NCBI GenBank assembly: GCA_949316235.1
Contig: OX438750.1
Location: 20,090,865-20,154,864 of the forward strand
Direction of reading: 5' to 3'
Origin: Oegoconia quadripuncta
Taxonomy: Eukaryota > Arthropoda > Insecta > Lepidoptera > Autostichidae
DNA length: 64,000 nucleotides
Below, one piece after another: positions 46,093 through 57,659 of this stretch. Each line of letters starts with the position of its first letter. Positions within the stretch are counted from its first letter, which is position 1. The notes below the pieces were generated by a model. It worked only from the letters and a program-made list of their open reading frames with translations. It did no database searches and was not told where the DNA came from. A program made the translations under genes and the position numbers.

Positions 46093-47829
46093 CTATGGGA
46101 GATTCTTTATTGTGAACGGTGCAGCTAGAGCTCGGTTTTTCAAGTCTGGTCTCCAATACACTTTTTCCCACCGAGGAACAACGATTAGGAAGACACCCTG
46201 AGCACTGTTTAGATGCGACAACACTTTCGGAATGAGATGAGGAGGGGGGAAAATCCATGCCAGTGAATAGTCCCCTTCCCTCCCGAGAGCATCGTAACAA
46301 TTCGCTTCTTCGTCAGATCGATCGAGAGTACAGTAAGTCGGAACAACGTGTGCACTCTTGGAAGCGAATAGATCTATTTGTGGCAGACCCCACTTCGTAA
46401 AAATGACTTTGGTAACTTTTGAAGTCAGGTGCCATTCTGATAGGCTTTTCTGACGAGATAAACGGTCTGCGTCGGAGTTGTAAGTACCTGGAATATGATA
46501 AATCGATATGTAAATATTGTAGCCGTCTAAAATTCTGAAGATTTGTGTCGCCAATTCCGTAAGCTTTACAGATTTTGTACCGCCTTCGTTGCGGAGGTAA
46601 GCAACAACAGTCCTGTTGTCGCACTGGATCAGGAGTCCTTTCGAGCTTAGGTGCTGACAATGGTTCTGTAATACTCGAAGAATAGCAATCATTTCCTTGT
46701 GATTGCAGTGCAGGTTGCGTTCGTCGTTCGTCCAGGTACCTTGTATGCTCAGGTTGTCTAATTTTGCACCCCTTCCGATGTCGCTGGCGTCTGTGGTCAG
46801 GTAGTGTGACGGTGATGGCTGGTGAATCCGGGATACCTGCCTGCAATTTTTCAGCCACTACTCCAGTTCCGAGAGAGAGTTTGCTGGTAGTGGCAACGGT
46901 TTCATAGTTTCCAGTTTGAGTAAGGCATTCATTTGACTTTGTAAGGCGCGATAATTCAGGCGCCCTCGTGGGACAGTGAAACTTGCAAAATTCATTATAC
47001 CGATTATAATTTGTAAGTTCTTTAGACTTGCTCTGCTTTTTACCAGAAATACTTGAATTTGTTTCTCTAGCTTGAATACTAATCTCTCTGGGAGATATTT
47101 TATATTGGCCCACGGGTTCCACATTACTCCTAAAAATTACAGTACTTTTTGTGGAGTGACAACAGACTTCTCTGTGTTTATTTTCCAGCCTAATGTCTCT
47201 AGCAACTCCAGTGTCAGTGCGATATGTACCTTCAGCACCTCGCAGTCATGGTTGACCAAATAAAAGTCGTCGAGATATACGAGTAGGCGCACACCTTGAT
47301 CTCGTAGGACTTGCGCAACCCAGTTTGTTATAAATGCGAAAGTCTTCGGGGCGGAACTGAGGCTGAAAGGTAGACAGGTCATCTCGTATAATTTTTTGTT
47401 GAATACGAGTCGGAGGAACCGTCTGTGGCTTGAAGCAATTGGCACGTGAAAGTAGGCCTGCTGGAGATCGATTTTTGCCATCCAATCTCGGTTTTGGAGA
47501 AAATCTGGAACCCGTTGGATGTTTATCAACTTGAACTTGTCGGTGTATACGAATTTGTTCAGGTTTTTTAAGTTGAAGATTGGTCTCGATGTACCGTCGC
47601 CTTTCGATCTCAGAAAAATTGTTGATACAAAGCTGTTTTCAAGCAAGCAAGGAGAATGTTTTGTCACTTTTATCACGCCTTGTGATTTCATTTGGTTGAT
47701 AATTTGGTTAATTTCTGGTGTATGTAAAGTTTGATTGCTGCGGTAGTCCAGCAGGCATAAGGGTGGCTTTTTTCTGAACGGAATGCGAATAGCCGGCCAG
47801 TATATTGAGAATGTAGGGCGGAGCCCCAA
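46093..47829 (-). pseudogene. DIRS reverse transcriptase, RNase H and methyltransferase-like region, broken
   Basis: RT converts the element RNA to DNA. On the minus strand the RT fingers and palm read GDGTSRPIFNLKNLN, WMAKIDLQQAYFHVPI (first catalytic Asp) and LLVYLDDFYLV (Asp pair). Same-frame stops lie at 47137-47139 (after TPQKVL) and at 46858-46860 (after LSELE). RNase H follows with TTDASDIGRGAKL, LIQCDNRTVVAYL and YNSDADRLSR. Then comes GLPQIDLFASKSAHVVP and YSLAWIFPPPHLIPKVL, the methyltransferase-like region typical of DIRS. A frameshift near 47790 separates the leader (APPYILNILAGY) from the RT frame. The domain order supports DIRS over LTR or LINE elements. Confidence 0.88.
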
Positions 47830-47888
47830 GCTGTTCTCAATGTTGGTAGTACTGTTTTAACTGACCGGCACGAAACACTTTCGAGGAG

Positions 47889-48695
47889 TCAATACTTTCT
47901 TCTCGCGTGACCTCTCTTATCCCGGTGGGATGTGGGAGAGCGCGCCCTGGTTCCTTTAGTTGTGTCTTCAAACCGAGATTTTGTGTACTTAGCACATCTC
48001 CCACGGGAAGAGCCGTTATTATTCCTTTTTGGAGCGGTTCGATACTCGGGTCTGGGATTTGGAAATGGTTTATTCTTCCTTGACATTGGGGCGTTAGACG
48101 ACGATGGCCCAAGCTGTGGATCGTTCCGCGTAGCGGAGTTAGTACGATCTTTGGCCCAGAAAACATTCTTCATGCCGCCAGCTTTTTCCAAAATTGTGCT
48201 GAATTTCTCGCTGTCAAACAATGTGGAACACGATGGGGGTATTCTTCTAAAAGCACTTTTATGATATGCGTCCTTAACGAATGACAAGATGGTTTCTCGT
48301 CTGTGCTGAATTAGTTCCGACCTGTGTCCGCAAACGAGCTGAAAGGTGTCGTTAGAAACCTTGTTATACTCGCCCTGAAAAATCTCATAAATTTTTGAAT
48401 AAATGTCTTCATATTTCTAGTTATCGGTTTGCTGTTGTGTCTATGTTAAGAATTTCCTTATTTCACTTTGAAGTATATTTCTCTGTTTAAGTAAAGCGAA
48501 TGTAATTCCTGCAAAAGCTTTTTCCATATTACATGAAAATTTTGTGTTGTCATATTGTCTCATTTCGTCGTTAGGTTCGAGATTCGTAAATCCGGGGGTA
48601 TGAACGTATTGTTTTTGGACGTCGGCATAGCGGACGTTATTCCACTCAGAGGGCCTATTACGTAAATTTAAACGTTTCAATCGGCCATCGGCCAT
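47889..48695 (-). pseudogene. DIRS gag, 3' part
   Basis: Same-frame continuation of gag beyond the inserted DNA: RPSEWNNVRYADVQKQYVH, then FAGITFALLKQRN. TAG codons interrupt at about 48439 and 48415. The frame goes on through GEYNKVSNDTFQL and RRETILSFVKDAYH to a basic tail with FWAKD, ending at 47889. A W-N-N-(V/I)-R-Y-x-D-V-Q-K-Q-Y block followed by 'AGITxALL' is characteristic of animal DIRS gag proteins, which package the element RNA. Confidence 0.75.
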
Positions 48696-48705
48696 CGTTT
48701 ACGAT

Positions 48706-49706
48706 CATCGACCACTCGTATAAAAGTTACTGCATTACGTATGTCGTCGTTTGACACTCGTATACAATGAATGAATGATATTGTAATTGTCCAAAAGTAT
48801 TGCTACTCGACGCTAGACGGCGCTATTGTGTACTTTTTTCGTTAACACCTTGGGCTAAAAGAGCGCAATAGAAAGGGATGCCCTTATACCCAGAATAACG
48901 TTATCTCACTCTATTTTTGCATTACATATTTTTTTTATTTTTTATAATAACTAACCTACCTTTGTACATGCAGTGCTGCCAATTACGAAAAAATTCCTCG
49001 ATTTGTGGGAAAATAGAGAGTGAGGAATAATTTAAATCGGGAATTTATCGGGGAATCAAGGCCAATAAAATTTGTAAAAGATCCCATAGTATTTTTATTG
49101 CTAATCGTGTTACTATATTTTACTACATTTTTTACGTAATAAGAACAACAAGTTTTTAAGTTAAAGTAAAACATTAAACAACATTTTACATGAAACAATA
49201 TTGTACTTCTTTAATTATCATTTCGGAGAAATTTCTGGAAAATTAGGAACCATTAAAAATATTGTTTGATACATGCTTCGATCATCTACATGACTCATAC
49301 ATCATCATGTAATAAAAATAATTTTATAATAATAGGTTATTTGTCGAAATATTCACTTTTTGGAAAAGGTATTTGTTCTACAAATTATTAGTAGGAGCAC
49401 TAGCTTAACTAATAAACGTAAAACACGTTTTTGAAATAATATTTTTTTGCAATAACAAAAGAATCATAAGAATTCTTAGTACTTATAGTGAATACGAATA
49501 CGATTGGGGTAAACCCCGACTCACCTTTATCGTTAACGTTTGAATCGTATACGATGTGCATAGGTAATGCCGATGTCATTACTTTTGTATGAGAGATCAT
49601 TCATTCATCGTCAATCGTATCGATGACACTCGCATTCGTAATCGTTTGAAATGCGTAATAAGATTTCGCGAAATTGACGTCGATGATCGTAATAATCGTT
49701 TACGAT
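48706..49706. mobile_element. ~1-kb inverted-repeat element nested in DIRS gag
   Basis: The two gag parts are separated by about 1 kb without coding sequence. A 12-base direct repeat, atcgtttacgat, flanks it (48694-48705 and 49695-49706) and may be target duplication or terminal homology. Inside, the ends are inverted: tacgatcatcgac near each edge, and further in caatgaatgaatgat against atcattcattcatcg, over roughly 80-100 diverged bases. The centre is AT-rich. A non-autonomous DNA transposon is most likely; the superfamily is unknown. Confidence 0.65.
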
Positions 49707-49710
49707 GGAC

Positions 49711-50247
49711 TCATATTGACTTACGTAATAGATCCTCAGATTCATCAAAGTGTTGGAGTTCTTTTAACTGTTGCAGTAGTTCAGATGACGCCTTCGGAAC
49801 GGCTGGTTCTTTAAGTTTCGTACACACAGAGAAATTAAATTCCATTTTGTGAGCCGGCTTCGAAAAGTCTGCCTGCTCAGGTGACTCATGGTGGCCCCCG
49901 TCGTCATATAATTCACCACTAATGTTTGTGTCTACGTAACAGTCATCTGGTTCAAAGTTTTGGATACTGCTACTGCAATATTGTCTAGCGGATAACTGAT
50001 TTTGCAGATTATGCACTATATCAATTAATTGGTTCAACTTACGGTTTTGTCCATGTTTCTTACTCTTATGCCTCTTATGTTTACGTGTATTACTGTTGGC
50101 CGATGAACTCGACGAGGAAGAACGCGAGGATGAAGATGAGCTGCTGTTGGATGAACCACGTGGCAGCGATTTTTTCCTTTTTCTGCTTTTCTTTTCGTCT
50201 CGACTTCCTTCTATGCTAGCGGACGGCTGACTATTATTATTATCCAT
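49711..50247 (-). pseudogene. DIRS gag, 5' part (ORF1)
   Basis: The likely start is the ATG of MDNNNSQPSAS, 12 codons inside a slightly longer open frame, because the upstream residues lie close to the terminal repeat. The sequence has a basic/Ser-rich low-complexity region (KKSRKRKKSLPRGS, long Ser runs, RKHKRHKSKKH), then a short helix (NQLIDIVHNLQNQL), an acidic segment, and KELQHFDESEDLLRKSI. It ends at TGA where the nested element begins. A Ser/Lys-rich N-terminus is usual in DIRS gag. It reads on into 48695 after removal of the insertion, apart from a small frame change. Confidence 0.8.
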
Positions 50248-50497
50248 AATTATTATTGTTTCGATGAACAACGCGAACGGCACAAATCGTTAACTGTAAA
50301 TATGTTATGAAAACAACAATACTGGGATGAAAGGCCGTTACTTTTAAGTAACACAGCCAAAACTTTTAAAAAGAAATCACTTTATATTATGACGATTATT
50401 TCTAGCACAGCTATTAACGATAATCCGGTCGACTGTCACTAGCGACTAAACGACCGCTCCGATCGGGAAATACGATGCCAATGAACCTAAAATCTGA

Positions 50498-50652
50498 GCG
50501 CCTCCGCGCCACAAAACTGCTGGTGGTAGTGGGGAGCGAAAGTGGGGAGTCGTGGGAAAGAGACGGATATAGCGGGCGGACGTGACGTGCACGGCTTGAA
50601 AACACGGGAAATGAATGATGCTACTCTCATATTTTATTAGGCTTCGAATAAC
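50498..50652 (-). repeat. DIRS right inverted terminal repeat
   Basis: gcgcctccgcgccacaaaac through ctctcatattttattaggc and cttcgaataa. Partner of 44473-44626. The extra 14 bases to 50666 are shared only with the internal complementary region. Confidence 0.88.
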
Positions 50653-50928
50653 GGTCAAGTAATTTAATACACGAGACGTGCACCTACAACAAATAACATA
50701 TTCAACATGATCACAGATAATTAACTTGGACATGTAAATGGTCTATGAACCATGAAAACTTACATCACTGTTTAAACCTTAATCGGGTTATAGTTAAACC
50801 ACATTGGAAGCGTTTGATAAATGTTTTCTATGAAATCGGCTGTAAGTAATTTAAGGGGCAACACTTTTATAATAAGGGTAAACACATTCAAACTTGCATT
50901 TCGTGATCACTCCACATTTAGAAAGACG

Positions 50929-51095
50929 TAGACCCGTATTTCAGAATGTTGCTCAAGCGTAGATCTGAGCTTGAGCATATTTAGAAAGAGATGCCGTGCT
51001 ATACAAGATGCATAAAGCTGTCCCTTTTTAATTGTCCTCAAGCGGGGATCTTTTCTTGAGTAACATTTACAGTAACATTCTGTAATACGGGCCTA
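50929..51095. mobile_element. MITE with GGCCCGTATT-type ends, about 167 bp
   Basis: Left tagacccgtatttcagaatg; right cattctgtaatacgggcct. Inner words cgtagatctgagcttgag and ctcaagcggggatctttt also pair. Related ends to 29924-30063. Confidence 0.65.
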
Positions 51096-51463
51096 AGAAT
51101 AGTGAAACCTTAAGATATTTCGCTAATCTGTTCTTTATTACTACTAGCTTTATTAATTATGCTATGCCATCGAAAGATATTTCGATGAGATATAATGATA
51201 TTTCGATTAGATATAATTTAGCTTAGCTATCTAATTTAGATAGGTAAAATACCCTTAATACAGAATACGGATATACTACAAACTGAATCGAACCGAGAAA
51301 TTATGAAACAAGAAAAATACGATGATATCTTTATGTAGATTTTGTTAATTGTGCAATAAAGAGTATTTTATTAGTTTGATTGATTGGTGATAGACAACTT
51401 TCTACCCCAAAACAAGTTCAAACGAACATCCCAACTTCAAAATATTTTAAATAAAAAGGACGT
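51096..51463. other. Non-coding DNA
   Basis: AT-rich; two atatttcgat(g/t)agatataat words at 51178-51216 form a short direct repeat. Nothing else. Confidence 0.4.
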
Positions 51464-51625
51464 TAAATTACAATGGGACCAACTCGACGGTATCCCCTTT
51501 CATCTACAAAAAGAAACATGTGAATCAACCGCCAAATCTCGGAGATATTGGTGTACATACATAAAAAAAAAAAATACGCCCCGAATACAGAACCTCCTCC
51601 TTTTTTGAAGTCGTTTAAAAAATAC
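51464..51625 (+). repeat. Dispersed repeat, family with ccttttttgaagtcgtttaaaa end
   Basis: Near-identical to 12594-12714 (tacaatgggaccaactcgac, tgtgaatcaaccgcc, ctcggagatattgg) but retains an extra segment with a poly(A) run and gaatacagaacctcctcc before the ttttttgaagtcg end. Confidence 0.7.
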
Positions 51626-52951
51626 GCGCCAATTGAAACAAGATTTTGTAGATCCAAAAAATACTCCAAAATAATATTCTGATGTGCCACCGGATTTTTC
51701 TATCTCATATTTGTGAAGCGGTAACTAAAATATCTGTACTGATATTTAGGTAAATGATATGGTGAATGGCGAGACTTATAATTAAAAGGTTGGCAGATGA
51801 GAGTTGTTTACGTCATAATATGAATGAATGAATCATTTATTAACAAGAATAGGATCATGCTATGTAGTTACATAATAATTAAATTACTTATTGGCCAATC
51901 TACCAATTATTTGGTGTGCAAATTTTTAGAATTACAGAGTACTACATTAAAAATAAATAGAAATAGACAAACTAAATTACTCAACCATTTCAAAAAATTA
52001 TTGTTATCTTGACATGTCAAATAAATAACAGATTCTTGTCATACCTTTTGCATCAATTAAAATTTCTGTCAAATAAAAAAATCAACGGTCAGGGAGTTTC
52101 GGTCTCCCGAATTGGTATCTTCATCATCATCAGATCACATCAGCAGATCTTAATGAATCTGCAATGGGACCACATCGAGAGTATGTTCTTTCTAAATAAC
52201 GCAAATCAGAATCAGTGTATACACAGAAAAAAACATTTGCAACGAATTGAGTCTTACTCCGACCGACTTTGTACACTCATAAACAGAATACGTTTTATTA
52301 TTACACAAAGAGACGAAACCTTTTAATATTCAAAACATATATGGGCACCAAATTTATTTCATTTACAGCGAAAAGTTTCAAATCGCTGTGATTTTACAGC
52401 GAATCTTTTTTTCTAAATGTGTAGGTGCACTAGTACGTCGTATCCTGTTTGAATGTGTACAAAGTTTCATTTTGTTTAAAAGATTTTTACCTGACCGTTT
52501 CTGAAATCCAAAAAACCCAATACCTGATAGTAAAAAATTAATACCAAAATTATACAAGGGTCACATTTGCTAAAACGTATTTTCGACTTTTTATTTACAA
52601 TTAAATTAATGGTATTTCATATAAACGTAAAAAATATTATGTGTAGGTTTTCTGTTATACATGAACTTCAACAACCAAAATAATCAAGTTCGTTTGATCA
52701 ACACTTCAGATTGTCAACGAATCTAAATGTCATTTAATTTTAGGGTGTGTGATCGGTCCTACAGAATTACTTTAGAATGTCTATTAGTTTTAACGTCAAC
52801 GTTAATTTAATGCTTTTAAAACCAAATAACGATTTCTATTCTTTTACTTCGATAACACTGATTCAATAAAATATTTAGGTTACATACTCGTATTTAGTTA
52901 GTCGTTATGTGAATTTAAGTTATAGATATTTAGAATGTTGATAGTGTTGTA
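51626..52951. other. Non-coding DNA
   Basis: A minus-strand LINE tail may begin at 51820 (atgaatgaatgaatcattta). A short related repeat piece is at 52161. No gene recognised. Confidence 0.4.
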
Positions 52952-53095
52952 CAGTCGCGGAATGAAAAGGTTCGATAGTTTTCAAATACTTTAATTTGAC
53001 GCTCAGCAAGCACATGTTAGCGCTGAATGTCAAATCAACAACTTGTGTACAAGCAAAAGTCGATTAAGATGACGAACCTGTTCATTCCGAAACTG
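52952..53095. mobile_element. Mariner-type MITE, 144 bp, TA-flanked
   Basis: Ends cagtcgcggaatgaaaagg and its partner cctgttcattccgaaactg, with TA immediately outside both (52950-52951 and 53096-53097). Inner arms aatttgacgctcagc / agcgctgaatgtcaaatc also pair. Confidence 0.75.
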
Positions 53096-53391
53096 TACAA
53101 ACGAACCGTCTACTTTTGATAAGACAATGTGTTGATTTTATCGTGTTGACATTTTGATTGTCGAACTTAAGTATCCAACCCCCGAAACTAAATTTAACTT
53201 AGGTACTTAAATAAAGAGCACTGCTTACTACTGCTCCGCTCGCTGTGGTTCTTATTTCTTTTGAAATATTTTTAGTTACATCTATGTATTGCTCCTTTTA
53301 CAATCTCGACTTCTATATATTTAGGGCATTAGCCCACAATAGTGTCTGCAAGAATTTGATCGAAGCTCCCTACTACCTACTTAGTAATAGT
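53096..53391. other. Non-coding DNA
   Basis: Nothing recognised. Confidence 0.4.
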
Positions 53392-54045
53392 AAATGAAAG
53401 AAAATAGTTTATTCACTACCTAAAACACATAACAATAGGTACATAACAATTTACAATATTAGAAATCAACATTGTGAAGAACTGTTAAAAACTAACAAAA
53501 TAACAACTAGGCTATGATTTGCATAAATATTGCTATGTGTGCTGCAGTAGTGAATGGGTAACGACTCAGTATAATGCTTTGCTCAAAGAGAGAGGCTCTG
53601 GTTTTCTGTCGCACCCGTGTGAGATGAGTTGGCGTGAGGAACTACATCGTGGTTGGCATTTATAGATTTATATAACATATTTTGCACAATTAAAAGGTAT
53701 TTTGTCAGTGACGAAGTGTGACGATGTGTGACTCAATGTAATGACTATCTATCACCCATCAATGCTACCATGACTACCTACATTTTTTGAAGTTCTAATA
53801 GCTGTTTCTTATAGTGTTGTTTAACAGTTGCTTTGGAGAGAGGGTGTCTTATAGGCGGTGGTAAATTATTCCAGCACTTGGTGGCCTGATAACGAAAACT
53901 ACCATCAAATACTCAAGTTTTATGGAATGGTGTAGCCAATATAAAACAGTCAGCTTTTCTAGAGTTATATGACTTAGGGTAGGTTGTCCAAACCATTTTG
54001 TCAAATAAGTATTTCGGTCTTTTATATTTATGTATGCAGTAACCC
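53392..54045 (-). pseudogene. LINE reverse transcriptase C-terminus and 3' UTR
   Basis: Minus strand, reading downward from about 54045: HKYKRPKYLFDKMVW, YNSRKADCFILATPFHKT, a stop, then VFDGSFRYQATKCWNNLPPPI and HYKKQLLELQKM-stop near 53778. The order 'xGSFxYxATxxWNxLP' before a short helix and stop is the usual C-terminus of CR1/Jockey-type reverse transcriptases. About 380 bases of 3' UTR follow, ending with aataaactattttctttca on the minus strand. 5'-truncated; one in-frame stop; dead. Confidence 0.7.
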
Positions 54046-54660
54046 CGCCAGATGCAAACTTCTTCGATGCCTTGTTTAGTCTATAGTCTAGTATTCTTTG
54101 CCTTTTAGCATAAATTAACTTCATACAAATTCTTTTTTGTTTTTTAATTTTTTCTTTTCCAATTTTTATAATCGTGTGTAGCAAAATAAAAGCAAAAGTT
54201 ACCGTGCGCATGTACGGCACCATCTTCGCTCTCAACTGAGCAAATATGGCTCGGGCTGCTCTAGCGAGGCTGCCTCGCTGTGTAAAATTATCCGACCGAG
54301 CATGCCTCGCGAGAGGGTGCTCGCTTGTTGTAGACCCGCCTAATGACATACCGAACATTCGTATTAAGCGGTTTGACTCTTCATTCATAATGCGAACAGC
54401 CAAGGCACGAACTTCCTTCCGGCGTCAAGTCTTTTCCAATTCTACAATCTTGGAATCTTTAAGAGCAGGAACAGGCATCTACTAAGATCGCGTATTCCAT
54501 CTTCGATCACATCGTCACTTTCCAACAGGTGAGTTTGTGGTCGAGCGTCCAGACGTTCGTAAAAAAAACCGTCAACCGCTTCGATTAACGGGCGCCCTCG
54601 ACAGCTGAGGAGCGTACACCTGTCTTTCTTGCCCTTTCCTATTTCTTAGGGTCACTCAGA
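54046..54660 (-). other. Upstream part of the LINE fragment or unrelated CpG-rich DNA
   Basis: A 184-codon open frame (53849-54403, minus) overlaps this area in a different frame from the LINE peptide. Its first half (MNEESNRLIRMFGMS, LARHARSDNF) is unrecognised and CpG-rich. It may be part of the element's reading frame with indels, or captured DNA. Confidence 0.25.
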
Positions 54661-55600
54661 CAACGGTTACTTTAGCATTATTAACGTATTTATAATAACA
54701 AAGAATACGCATGTAAATTTTCTTTGTTTAAAACGTTGAATGTGAAAATTAAACTATTAAATTTTTCTCAGATTTACAATTATTTTATTTATAAAGAAAA
54801 ATTAATTTAAATATAATAAGTAAGAATAAATTGATTTTTTATGAAGATATGGAAAGTGTACCTACAGAGCGCTGCGTCCATGTGCTTGATGCGTGTTGAC
54901 GCTAGCTTGTGTACTCGCTTTCTACCAGCTCACTATGTTTTGGTACATCGACTCATGTTCAATGTCATTAAAAAGCATCAAATTCTGGGAAAGAGTAATG
55001 GTAAACTAAAAATATTGCAATTTTTTAATAAACTGATCCAATTTTCATTACTCGTATTGAATTCCGTGATGATAGGTTTGCTTGGAAGAGATCGCTGTTA
55101 GCGATAAGGCCGCCTAATTTGTAGTTTCTATAAGATATTTAAATGTACATTGCTTATTTAAACAAAGCGTATATGGTTTGATTTGATCATTATTACACGT
55201 ACCGTGACTAATCAAATTGTAAAATGTTCAACAAACACGAACCTTTTATAGTTCCTAACCGCATTGAGCATCACATCTGCAAAGCGATTTTTGAGTTATA
55301 TGCTTTTGTATGTGAAAATTACAAATTCACGTTTACATTATGAATTTGTAGTTTATGGCATGCGCATTCAACCGGTGAATGTTTAAAATCGCTCCCCAGG
55401 ATCTAATTTCAAAATGTTATCTTTTCGCGGTTATAGACTTTAGTAACATATTAGTAATCTGTGGTTATAGGCAGGCCCTTTAGTGAGAAATAAAGATCTT
55501 TAAACCCAAACCCTAAATATAATAGTCCGCGAGCCGAGGCCGTCTGTCACATGGATCGTACCGAGCTTCATGATATCTTTCACGGAATCAGAAAAGACTT
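54661..55600. other. Non-coding DNA
   Basis: AT-rich; no feature recognised. Confidence 0.4.
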
Positions 55601-55959
55601 AGGTCTTAGCATACGTGACGGGTAATTTCTCGGACGGAACGGAGACGGGACATAATATAGTTATTAACGTGAAAGTGGTTTTAAAACATACGTACAGGAC
55701 GGTGTTCAACGATAGTCGTGCTAGTGCTGCAACCATATTTCAGCACAAAATGTTCGATTTTACTTTTGAAGAACTAGCAATGGTTGCCGTAGTATTAGAT
55801 GAAGAAGATGCCATAACGATGTTTTTTCTATTGCCGTCCCGCTCCGCCCGTGTTTCTCGCCACGTGTATTTTATTGCTATGTTTTTAAATGCAACGATGT
55901 CAAAAAATCGTCCCGTTCCGTCCGGCACGAGAATAAACACGTCACGTATGCTAAGACCT
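55601..55959. mobile_element. Inverted-repeat element, 359 bp, possible Harbinger deletion derivative
   Basis: Ends aggtcttagcatacgtgacg and cgtcacgtatgctaagacct are perfect inverted copies. Inner words cggacggaacgg...gacggga also pair. A plus-strand frame in the middle contains MFDFTFEELAMVAVVLDEEDA, an acidic stretch like the start of some HARBI1-like nucleases. The target duplication is unclear. Confidence 0.55.
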
Positions 55960-56842
55960 TTACTATCATAGGTGTGACCGTCTTGCGATGCGTTTTGGAA
56001 GATTTAGGAAAATATGACATTTTGAAAAGGTCGTTTCGAGCAAAAAAAAAAATTATCGTACCGGATTACCATTTGTGGTTGTCGCGGTCCGCTATAACAC
56101 CAATAAACATAATATGTAAACATAAGTTGGTTTGGGGGAAGCTAAGGGCCAGAACAGATGACTTTGACAAAAAAAAATATGGATCGAACCGTTTGACGGG
56201 AGTACATTCTAGATGTCGGGTAGGACTTAGGGAGCTGTAATATAATCGTCTTTCCAGGATATGGGGAAGCCTTCAATGAGTAAGACGACATTTGTGTGCA
56301 GAACATACTTCAGGTACCAATCGGTTGAGATAATAACCGAATAATTTATTTGTTTTAAATCTATTTATAAATAAAAAGCAGTGTGTGTGATGCGAAGAAA
56401 TAAATAAAAACGCCTGAAATAAATTTTCTTCTAATTACGCTATAATTTTTTTCCTCAATATAACCCCCATAAAAACGAAAATTGAAGCGGTTGAGCAACT
56501 ATATGAGTTCAATTAGTTTGAATGCAAAAGTTGTAGGCACACTTTCAAAGACATTTAAATTACGAACAATATGGTTACTTATCGCGATTAGTTTATTCCA
56601 AATTAAAACTAAAAAAACAGTGACCAAAAAAGCCGCGCAAGTCTAATTCCAGCTTCAGTATAAAGTACCTAATCGTGTGTTCTTGAAAGTATATTCATTT
56701 GGGTATTTTAATTTGTTTATGCTATTTTCATCGTATTAAAAGAAATGCAAATTTTAAACCTCGCATAATAATATCGTGTTTATAGATATTTATGATGTTA
56801 GATGTTGTTAGATCCAAACAATGCTCTATACAATTTTAAATC
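55960..56842. other. Non-coding DNA left of the palindrome
   Basis: Nothing recognised. Its last 8 bases (56835-56842, tttaaatc) are the target duplication of the next element. Confidence 0.4.
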
Positions 56843-57341
56843 GGGTCGGGTGGCGATTCACACCACAAACGGTTCGCACCGCGGTGCGAAACGACCCATT
56901 CAATTTTTGAAGAGCCCCTTTCGCACCGGTGGTGTGAATCGCCACCTGCAAATTTTGAATGGGTCGATTCGCACCACAAGGTAAATGACCTTTGATTCGG
57001 AAGTTGATTCTGTTTCGGATTCATAATAAAATATTTCACCTAGGTAAATAGAAAAGTAGTAAGTAAAAATGTATAAATCATTTTTTTAACATAATAGATT
57101 GCTTTACTTTTATTATTATAAAGAAGTAAATATACTCAACGTTAAAAATATTTTTTTTACTAAAAAATAAGCTTCTATGTATACTGGCTAGACTAGAGAA
57201 TTACTACAATATAACCACAAAATAAATACAAAGTATTATTTATGATTATTTGTGATTATTTTAAGATTATCTATTTAGCCTACAAAGATTTATCTATTTA
57301 GCCCACAAAGATTAGTTTAAGTTTCATCATCATCATCTGAT

Positions 57342-57488
57342 TTAAGAGCCATGCTCTTGTCGGTGGAGATTTTTCCATATCTCTCTGCTCTCCGCCTTCC
57401 TCTTGACCTCCTGATACAACACGACGTTCAACTTCTCTTTTGTTAGCTGCATGTAGCTTATTCTCGGTCTTCCTCTTTTTCTTTTCCC
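57342..57488 (-). pseudogene. Captured LINE RT C-terminus, left arm copy
   Basis: Mirror of 58166-58312; reads GKRKRGRPRISYMQLTKEK in pieces and ends WKNLHRQEHGS-stop, with a gatgatgatgat tail beyond the stop. Confidence 0.7.
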
Positions 57489-57659
57489 GTTTAAGTTTAC
57501 ATGACTTTTATTACTTGATTTTTATAATTATTTAAAAATGTTATTTATGATTGTTCCAAGATTATCTATTTAGTATTTCTTAATTTGGTAATCAATCTTT
57601 GAAAAAGAAACTGGTAATAGTGTCCGTGATATGATAACAAACAACTTTCCCATACAAAC

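Larger units (their letters stand above)
44430..50666 (-). mobile_element. DIRS-type tyrosine-recombinase retrotransposon, complete architecture
   Basis: It runs 5' to 3' on the minus strand: gag, RT/RNase H, methyltransferase-like region, tyrosine recombinase. Inverted terminal repeats (44473-44626 and 50498-50652) and an internal complementary region at 44692-44803 are present. The latter contains, joined head to tail, the reverse complements of both outer ends: tagaaacgttttacc from the left edge and ggtcaagtaattta from the right edge. This is the DIRS layout used to rebuild full ends through a circular intermediate, and it fixes the borders to the base. No target duplication is expected and none is seen. 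The frames carry several stops and shifts, and gag holds a 1-kb insertion, so this copy is not autonomous. Confidence 0.88.

Noticed and set aside
46313..47122. 269-codon minus-strand frame over the RNase H region
   Set aside because: It overlaps the true RT/RNase H frame out of register. Its peptide has no domain, whereas the other frame has the RNase H motifs.
47837..48166. 109-codon minus-strand frame between gag and RT
   Set aside because: The bulk is out-of-frame gag tail. Only its last part joins the RT leader, so it is not a separate gene.
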